Origin: Solirubrobacterales bacterium
Lineage (GTDB): Bacteria; Actinomycetota; Thermoleophilia; Solirubrobacterales; Solirubrobacteraceae
Direction of reading: 5' to 3'
Assembly: GCA_013813955.1 (NCBI GenBank)
Contig: JACCQW010000233.1
Span: 1 to 18,672 of the forward strand
Length of the DNA: 18,672 nucleotides
Both the position numbers and the translations under genes were made by a program. Shown in pieces: positions 13,671-18,672 of this stretch. Within the stretch, counting starts at the first letter, position 1. Each line of letters opens with the position of its first letter. The notes beneath the pieces are model-generated. The model did not search any database. It worked only from the letters and a program-made list of their open reading frames with translations, and was not told the DNA's origin.

Positions 13671-14573
13671 ATGCTCGCTAACTCTCACTGGTCCGTAAGG
13701 CCCGGAACCTCGGCGCTGCGTGCCGGCATCGTCGCGCTCGTGGCGCTTGCCGCGCTCCTCGCTCTACCGTCGCTGACCGGCTCGGCCAGCGCCCAGGAGG
13801 AGGACTGCAGCGACCCGGTCGAGGTGCAGGCCTCCAAGAGCGCCTGCGCCGGCGTGCTGGCGGTCAGCGGTTCGGGCAACTCGTCGTCGGAGCAGGGTGG
13901 CGTCGCGATCAGCGGCACCGGCAACGCGACGACCACGGCAGAGGAGTGCGCGCCTGCGCTCGTTCCTACCTCCCCGCCCGTTCCTAGCGACAATACGCGC
14001 GCCTACGGCTGCATAGCCATCAGCGGCACCAAGAACGCCGAGAACACGAGCGACCGGTGCGAGGGCGGCCATGCCTCGGTCAGCTGCGTCGCGGTGAGCG
14101 GCACGGGCAACGCCTCGAACACCGCGACCGGCGGCGGCGAGGACAGGCATCTCTCGCGATCTGGCGCCTGCGGGACCAGCGGCGTATATACGTTCGCCAG
14201 CGTGAACTGCGTGGCCGTGAGCGGCACGGGCAACGCTTCGAACTCGGCGGAAAGCTACTGCGGCTTCCTCTCGATCAGCTGCGTGGCCGCGAGCGGCACG
14301 GGCAACGCCTCCAACGAGGCGGGCGAAGAATGCGGCCGCCCGCACACCGCCGACATCACGATCGCCTGCGTCGCGGCGAGCGGCACGAAGAATGCATCGA
14401 ACACGGCGGCGACCTCGTGCGTGCCCGTGAGGGGTCCCAGCGTCAACTGCACGGCGATCAGCGGGACCGGCAACGCGTCCAACGAGGCTCCGGACTGCGC
14501 AGCCGTCCCCGTCTCCGCCAACGGCGTCAACTGCCTGACGGTGGGCAGCAAGAAGAAGGTCCGCAAGCGGTAA
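13671..14573 (+). CDS. Secreted Cys-paired SGTGNA repeat protein, unknown family
   Basis: This 300-residue protein has a signal peptide (core AGIVALVALAALLALPSL, cleavage near SASAQ). The mature protein is built from eight repeats of (C)-[VIT]-A-[VAI]-S-G-[TS]-[GK]-N-[AS]. The S-G-x-x-N-x codons begin at 13866, 13911, 14022, 14097, 14220, 14292, 14379 and 14460, so units are 15 to 41 residues apart. There are sixteen Cys, all in the mature part, forming eight successive pairs with 6 to 20 residues between partners. Seven pairs precede repeats 1 and 3-8, and the last precedes a degenerate ninth strand (CLTVGSKKK). The tail is strongly basic (KKKVRKR). No enzyme motif is seen. A disulfide-braced beta-solenoid or a self-assembling surface protein would fit; both are inference. 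It is not a chaplin by motif. I do not recognise the family. Confidence 0.8.
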   Translation: MLANSHWSVRPGTSALRAGIVALVALAALLALPSLTGSASAQEEDCSDPVEVQASKSACAGVLAVSGSGNSSSEQGGVAISGTGNATTTAEECAPALVPTSPPVPSDNTRAYGCIAISGTKNAENTSDRCEGGHASVSCVAVSGTGNASNTATGGGEDRHLSRSGACGTSGVYTFASVNCVAVSGTGNASNSAESYCGFLSISCVAASGTGNASNEAGEECGRPHTADITIACVAASGTKNASNTAATSCVPVRGPSVNCTAISGTGNASNEAPDCAAVPVSANGVNCLTVGSKKKVRKR

Positions 14574-14579
14574 GCGCCA

Positions 14580-14609
14580 CCCACCGCCTCCCAACCGGGA
14601 GGCGGTGGG
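14580..14609. terminator. Perfect 13-bp hairpin terminator between convergent genes
   Basis: CCCACCGCCTCCC (14580-14592) and GGGAGGCGGTGGG (14597-14609) are exact reverse complements with loop AACC. It starts 6 bp after the repeat-protein stop. The convergent GGDEF-EAL gene ends 64 bp further on. No T-tract follows, but the stem is the strongest in the window. Confidence 0.75.
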
Positions 14610-14673
14610 CCCCCGCGGCCATCCGTGCGACCCTTGGCCTCAGCGACTGAAGGGCGCGGGCACGGCCCTGCGC

Positions 14674-17319
14674 CTACAGCGCGATGGCGTCCGCCGGCGG
14701 CGCGGCTCCGAGCCGGACGATCGCGTCGCTGTCCCAGGCCGACACGAGCGCCGCGACGTGCTCGGCGGCCAGCGGCTTGGCGAACAGGAATCCCTGGCCG
14801 TACTCGCACCCGAGCGTGCGCAGCTGGGCGACCTGGACGGGGTCCTCGATGCCCTCGGCGACCGTACTCAGGCCGAGGTTGTGGGCCATCGAGATCATCG
14901 CGCGGACGATCTCGAAGTCGGCCTGCTGCTCGTGCATGGCCGAGATGAACGACCGGTCGATCTTCAGCGTGTCCCCGGCGAAGTACTGCAGGAAGGTCAG
15001 CGAGGAGTACCCGGTGCCGAAGTCGTCGATGTGCGCGTGGACGCCGAGGCGCGCGAGCTCGTCGAGGGTCGCGCGGACGCGCTCGGGCTCGCTGATGATC
15101 GTGCCCTCGGTGATCTCCAGGCGAAGTACCTCGGGCGGCAGGCCGCTCTGCGCCATCGCGGCGGTGACGTCGCCGATGAGCCGGTCGGGGTCGCTGAGCT
15201 GGCAGCCGGCGACGTTGACGCTCATCGTCACGGCGGGATCGACGAGGCCGTCCTCGCGCCACGAGCTGAGCTGCGCGCAGGCCGTCTCGAGCACGAGGCG
15301 GCCGAGAGGGTTGATCAGCCCTGTCTCCTCGGCCACCGGGATGAACTGGTCGGGGGTCACCGCCGGAAGGTCCTGCGGCCAGCGGGCGAGCGCCTCGAAG
15401 CCGCTCAGCCGGCCGGTGCCCAGATCCACGATCGGCTGGTAGAAGACGCGCAGGCGCCGCTCGTCGATCGCGCTTCGCAGCGCGATCTCGACCTCCAGCC
15501 GCGCGGTGGCACGCGCGTGCATGTCCTCGCTGTACAGCAACGCGCGCGACTCGCCTCCGCGCTTGGCCTCGTACATCGCCAGGTCGGCGTTGCGCATCAT
15601 CTCCGCCGGCGTCGATCCACGGTTGCTGAGCACGATCCCGATGCTCCCGCTGACGAACACCCGGCGGTCGTCCACGTGGAAGGGCTGCTCGAGGGCGCGC
15701 ATGATGCGCTGCGCGATCTCCAGGGGGACCTCCGGACCGACGCCGTCGAGCAGGATGGTGAACTCGTCGCCGCCCAGCCTGGCCACCATGTGCTCGGCCC
15801 CCCCGCGGGAGACCGTGTCCTCGGGACGCAGCACCGCGGTGAGCCGGCGGCCCAGCTCGACGAGCAGCTCGTCGCCGACCGTGTGGCTGAAGCTGTCGTT
15901 GATCAGCTTGAAGCGGTCGAGATCGAGGAACAGGACCGCGCAGCGGCGGTCCGGGTCCTGCCGGGCCGCCAGCGATTCGGTCAGCCGCTGCAGAAAGAGA
16001 TTGCGGTTGGCGAGCCCGGTCAGTGCGTCGTACAGGGCGTCCCGGCGCAGCCGCTCCTCGGCCAGCTTGCGCGCGGTGATGTCCGACATCGAACCGGCCA
16101 TCCGGGTGGGGCGGCCATGGCGGTCACGGATCGCGACTCCGCGAACGAGCGTCCAGCGATAGGTGCCGTCGCCGTGCAGGATCCGGTGCTCGTGCTCCAG
16201 GGTGCGACCGTCGCCGGCCAGGTGCGCCTGCACGGCGGCGTGGAGGTGGTCGAGGTCGTCGGGGTGGACGCGCGACCACCACCCATCGGAGGATGTCGGT
16301 TCCGCGGCCAGCCCGAGGATCTCCTTCCAGCGCGAGGAGAGGTAGAGCCGGTCGGTCACGAGGTCGTGGTCCCAGATGCCGTCGTTTGCGCCGCGCACGG
16401 CGAGCGCGTAGCGCTCCTGGCTCTGGCGCAGCTTCGCGGCGCCGCGAAGCCCGCGCCACAGGAGCAGCAGGGCCAGGCCGGCCGCCGCTGCGAAGGCGGC
16501 GAAGATGGTCCAGGGCAGCCAGGTGCGAGCGCCCTCCACCGACGCGAACAGCCTGCTCGTGGGCACGGTCAGCACCACGCGCCACGTCGTTCCCTCCAGC
16601 GAACTGGCGGCGTAGTGGCTCTCCCCGTAGGTGCCCTCGGGGTCGCGGCCCAGGGCGGTGATGAGCCCGGGCTCGTCGACCGCCTGGCCGGTCCGCGTGC
16701 GGCGCGCGGACCCGGCGACCACCACCCCGTTGCCATCGAGCACGTAGGCGCGGCCACCCGGGTTGGGCACCTGGCTGAGGTAGCGCCCGAGAAGCGCATG
16801 GAGCAACTGCGGGCGCACGCCGCTGACGAGCACCCGCCGCCCGTGCGGTGTCCTGAACGGCTGGGCGGCCTGGATGACGGGCGGCCCGCCCCCGGGCCGC
16901 AGCACGTCGGACGGCACGAAGGCCTGGCCCGCGAGGGCACGGCGGACGTAATCCGGCCGGGTCCGCAGGACACGCGTCACGGATCGCGGCGTGTTCGCGG
17001 AAGAAGCGAGGATGGCGCCCCGATCGTCGAGCACGGCGACGTTGCTGTAGTGCTGGCGAGGCGCCCAGGCCGACACGATCTCCCGGCGCACGCGGGCGGC
17101 GCCGAAGCGGTTGGCATTCGCCTCCTGCGCTGCGCTGGACGACGAGGCGAAGAGCGCCTGCGTGAACGCCGCGCTGAGCTGGGCCCGCTCGGCGAAGCGC
17201 TGCTCGACGTCACTGCGCGCATCGCCCTGGAAACCGGCCAGCGAGACGCCGAAGCCTGCGAGCAGTGCGAGTAGGAGCGTCCCCGCCGCCACGAGGACGG
17301 TGAGCGGGCTAGCGGTCAT
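14674..17319 (-). CDS. Membrane-bound PAS-GGDEF-EAL cyclic-di-GMP enzyme
   Basis: This 881-residue protein starts at the ATG 17319-17317. The frame stays open upstream, but that part overlaps the crotonase gene and lacks protein character. Order: membrane segment about residues 5-28, extracellular sensor of Cache type (about 30-262), membrane segment about 264-286, PAS/PAC (about 295-415, GIWDHDL to SDITARK), GGDEF (about 425-590), EAL (about 605-865). The GGDEF motif is intact (516-520). EAL residues are intact too: EAL 642-644, ITEGTI, DDFGTGYSS (Asp765/Asp766), LKIDRSF, AEGIED and YGQGF. So the protein may both make and break c-di-GMP. A candidate inhibitory RxxD (RPED, 498-501) lies 14 residues before GGDEF rather than 5. 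The ribosome binding site is weak. The gene follows the crotonase gene by 86 bp. Confidence 0.93.
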   Translation of the reverse strand: MTASPLTVLVAAGTLLLALLAGFGVSLAGFQGDARSDVEQRFAERAQLSAAFTQALFASSSSAAQEANANRFGAARVRREIVSAWAPRQHYSNVAVLDDRGAILASSANTPRSVTRVLRTRPDYVRRALAGQAFVPSDVLRPGGGPPVIQAAQPFRTPHGRRVLVSGVRPQLLHALLGRYLSQVPNPGGRAYVLDGNGVVVAGSARRTRTGQAVDEPGLITALGRDPEGTYGESHYAASSLEGTTWRVVLTVPTSRLFASVEGARTWLPWTIFAAFAAAAGLALLLLWRGLRGAAKLRQSQERYALAVRGANDGIWDHDLVTDRLYLSSRWKEILGLAAEPTSSDGWWSRVHPDDLDHLHAAVQAHLAGDGRTLEHEHRILHGDGTYRWTLVRGVAIRDRHGRPTRMAGSMSDITARKLAEERLRRDALYDALTGLANRNLFLQRLTESLAARQDPDRRCAVLFLDLDRFKLINDSFSHTVGDELLVELGRRLTAVLRPEDTVSRGGAEHMVARLGGDEFTILLDGVGPEVPLEIAQRIMRALEQPFHVDDRRVFVSGSIGIVLSNRGSTPAEMMRNADLAMYEAKRGGESRALLYSEDMHARATARLEVEIALRSAIDERRLRVFYQPIVDLGTGRLSGFEALARWPQDLPAVTPDQFIPVAEETGLINPLGRLVLETACAQLSSWREDGLVDPAVTMSVNVAGCQLSDPDRLIGDVTAAMAQSGLPPEVLRLEITEGTIISEPERVRATLDELARLGVHAHIDDFGTGYSSLTFLQYFAGDTLKIDRSFISAMHEQQADFEIVRAMISMAHNLGLSTVAEGIEDPVQVAQLRTLGCEYGQGFLFAKPLAAEHVAALVSAWDSDAIVRLGAAPPADAIAL

Positions 17320-17405
17320 GCGATCCGGCGGGTCACTTGCGGGTGTACCTGGCCACGTCCGGGATGTATCGGGCAGCCGAGCGGGGAACTTGAGGCGAGC
17401 GGCCG

Positions 17406-18215
17406 TCAGCCGGCGGCGACCGGGCCCGGGTCCACGAACTCGGGCGCCTGCCCGGTCATGCCGGCGGTCACGGCCGCGACCTGGTTGGCGGAGCCGATGA
17501 GCTCGCGCTGCAGCTCGGTCTCGAGCACGAGGCCCTCCTCGACGGGCGCGTGCCACGCGGTGTCCAGCAGCCGCTTGGCGCTGCGCACCGCGTCCGGCGA
17601 GCGGCCCGCGATCTCCGCCGCGAGCGCGCGCGCGGCGCCGAGCGGGTCCGCGGCGATGCGGCTGACGAGACCGAGCCGCGCGGCCTCCTCGCCGGCGATC
17701 ACGCGCGCGGTGTAGGTCAGCTCCTTGGCGACGTCGATCGCCACGAGCCGCGGCAGCGTCGCGGTGATGCCCATGTCGGGTACGAGCCCCCAGCGCGACT
17801 CCATGATCGAGAGCCTGGCGTCCGCCGCGGCGATCCGCACGTCGGCGCCCAGCGCGATCTGCAGACCACCGCCGAGCACGTTGCCGTGCAGCGCGGCGAT
17901 GACCGGCACCGGCAGGTCGATCCAGTCCGTGCATACGCGCTGCGCCGCGTTGGCGCGCTGCCCGGGCGCGCGCTCGAGGATGTCATCGATCTTCAGGCCG
18001 GTGCCGAGCGCTGCGACGTCCAGGCCCGCGCAGAAGCTCTTGCCCTCGCCGTGCAGCACCACGGCCCGCACGCCCGGCGCGGCGGCGACCTCCCGCGCCG
18101 CGGCGAGGATGCCCTCGAACATCGCGCCGTCGAGCGCGTTGTGCTTGTCCGGACGGGAGAGGACGACCTCGGCGACGTGGCCGGCGATCTCGACTCGCAC
18201 GCGCCCGGAGCCCAT
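17406..18215 (-). CDS. Crotonase-superfamily protein (enoyl-CoA hydratase/isomerase-like)
   Basis: This 269-residue protein has the whole crotonase core: LSRPDKHNALD, the acyl-CoA oxyanion segment SFCAGLDVAAL, HGNVLGGGLQIALGADVRIA and MESRWGLVPDMG. In enoyl-CoA hydratase two Glu act on substrate (rat Glu144 and Glu164). Here the first position is Gln119 (GGGLQ) and the second is Glu139. Asp147 lies eight residues after Glu139, as in dienoyl-CoA isomerase. Loss of the first Glu argues for isomerase or other chemistry rather than plain hydration, which is inference. The start ATG has AGGG 8 bases upstream and lies 14 bp after the CAP gene, so the two are probably co-transcribed. The protein is cytosolic, and fatty-acid or related acyl-CoA metabolism is likely. 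Confidence 0.9.
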   Translation of the reverse strand: MGSGRVRVEIAGHVAEVVLSRPDKHNALDGAMFEGILAAAREVAAAPGVRAVVLHGEGKSFCAGLDVAALGTGLKIDDILERAPGQRANAAQRVCTDWIDLPVPVIAALHGNVLGGGLQIALGADVRIAAADARLSIMESRWGLVPDMGITATLPRLVAIDVAKELTYTARVIAGEEAARLGLVSRIAADPLGAARALAAEIAGRSPDAVRSAKRLLDTAWHAPVEEGLVLETELQRELIGSANQVAAVTAGMTGQAPEFVDPGPVAAG

Positions 18216-18229
18216 CGGCGAAACCCTAC

Positions 18230-18672
18230 TCAGCCGACGCGGCCGAAGTTCGCGACCGTCACCGTGCCGCGGCGCACCACGCGGCTCGGCGTGCCGATCG
18301 CGACGCCGACGCCGACCGAGCGGAAGGATGGGGTGAGGATGATCTCGCGGTGCGGCGGGCTTCGCATGAGGGCGCGCACCTGGCCGACCGGCGTCCCGCG
18401 CCGCGCCCATGCCAGGACCTCGCCGACCGCGAACGGGCGCCGGCGCAGATAGCCGGACGCCCGCACGCGATCGAGGAAGGTGATCCCGGCGGGCGTCGTG
18501 TGCGCGAAGAACTTCCGGCGCACCATCGCGGTGGCGTGGCCGCGCGCGACCGATGTCAGGGTCGGGCTGCTGCCCACGCGACGCAGGCCGCGGCGCGTGC
18601 GCTCGCGGTTGAGCAGGCACAGCGTCGCCGCCTCGAGCGCGGCGCGCGTGGCGGCCGGAGGGGAGGCCGCCC
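18230..18672 (-). CDS. CAP-domain (SCP/PR1-like) extracellular protein, 5' truncated
   Basis: The frame runs off the right edge, leaving the last 146 residues. They match the bacterial CAP domain from its first helix: CLLNRERTRRGL, then VARGHATAMVRRKFFAHTTPAG, the GE-LAW turn (VGEVLAW), the SPPHREIIL segment and the closing strand FRSVGVGVAIG. The His in FFAHT, the Glu in VGEVL and the His in SPPHRE are the usual cavity residues. CAP proteins are mostly secreted and bind lipids or metals or act in the cell wall; the role of bacterial members is poorly known. The signal peptide lies outside the window. It precedes the crotonase gene by 14 bp, an odd pairing of an exported protein with a metabolic enzyme. 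Confidence 0.9.
   Translation of the reverse strand, partial: AASPPAATRAALEAATLCLLNRERTRRGLRRVGSSPTLTSVARGHATAMVRRKFFAHTTPAGITFLDRVRASGYLRRRPFAVGEVLAWARRGTPVGQVRALMRSPPHREIILTPSFRSVGVGVAIGTPSRVVRRGTVTVANFGRVG

Noticed and set aside
13866..14477. CRISPR-like array from the repeated GGCACGGGCAACGC units
   Set aside because: The repeats are in frame, vary at wobble bases and have irregular spacing. They encode the SGTGNA peptide repeat of a secreted protein.
14605..17274. A long plus-strand open frame opposite the GGDEF-EAL gene
   Set aside because: It is a mirror of codon usage in the real gene, with no recognisable motif. It would also run through the 13-bp terminator region.
17320..17934. 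N-terminal extension of the GGDEF-EAL protein into the crotonase gene
   Set aside because: The extra 205 residues are out-of-frame translation of the crotonase gene. The first membrane segment begins right after the ATG at 17319.

Overview
The window is about 18.7 kb of very GC-rich, densely coding bacterial DNA. Arg/Ala-rich proteins, many Sec- or Tat-exported enzymes, paired exported ferritin-like proteins, a Mycobacterium-type VapBC pair and a GGDEF-EAL protein all fit an actinobacterium. My best guess is Thermoleophilia, order Solirubrobacterales. That placement is inference from composition and protein style, because no rRNA or marker gene is present.

Layout. (1) 1-3598, plus strand: the 3' end of a secreted subtilisin-like protease, then a secreted right-handed beta-helix protein followed 3 bp later by a small lipoprotein. 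(2) 3603-9882, minus strand, read right to left: a Tat-type ferritin-like lipoprotein, a second exported ferritin-like protein and a trypsin-like protease, each overlapping the next by 4 bp. After short gaps come a PAP2-family membrane phosphatase/transferase and a very large secreted M19-type dipeptidase homologue. (3) 10017-10681, minus strand: a VapB-VapC toxin-antitoxin pair with inverted repeats upstream. (4) 10813-12156, plus strand: a secreted protein with propeller-like repeats, convergent with a patatin-like lipase (12208-13473, minus strand). (5) 13671-14573, plus strand: a secreted protein of unknown function made of eight SGTGNA-type repeats and sixteen cysteines in eight pairs. 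It is preceded by a leader with inverted repeats and hairpins. (6) 14674-18672, minus strand: a membrane-bound PAS-GGDEF-EAL protein, a crotonase-family enzyme and the 3' part of a CAP-domain protein that runs off the right edge.

Much of the content is directed to the cell envelope or outside: two proteases, a dipeptidase homologue, a beta-helix protein, two ferritin-like proteins, a propeller-like protein, a Cys-rich repeat protein and a CAP protein. Three secreted hydrolases end in Arg-rich, beta-prone tails. All three convergent gene junctions carry strong inverted repeats without T-tracts, probably acting as two-way 3'-end elements.

The least explained items are the Cys-paired SGTGNA repeat protein and the translationally coupled ferritin-ferritin-protease operon. 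No rRNA, tRNA, CRISPR array, insertion sequence or phage gene was seen. No stretch over 300 bases lacks a gene; the longest non-coding stretches are 13474-13670 and 970-1144.
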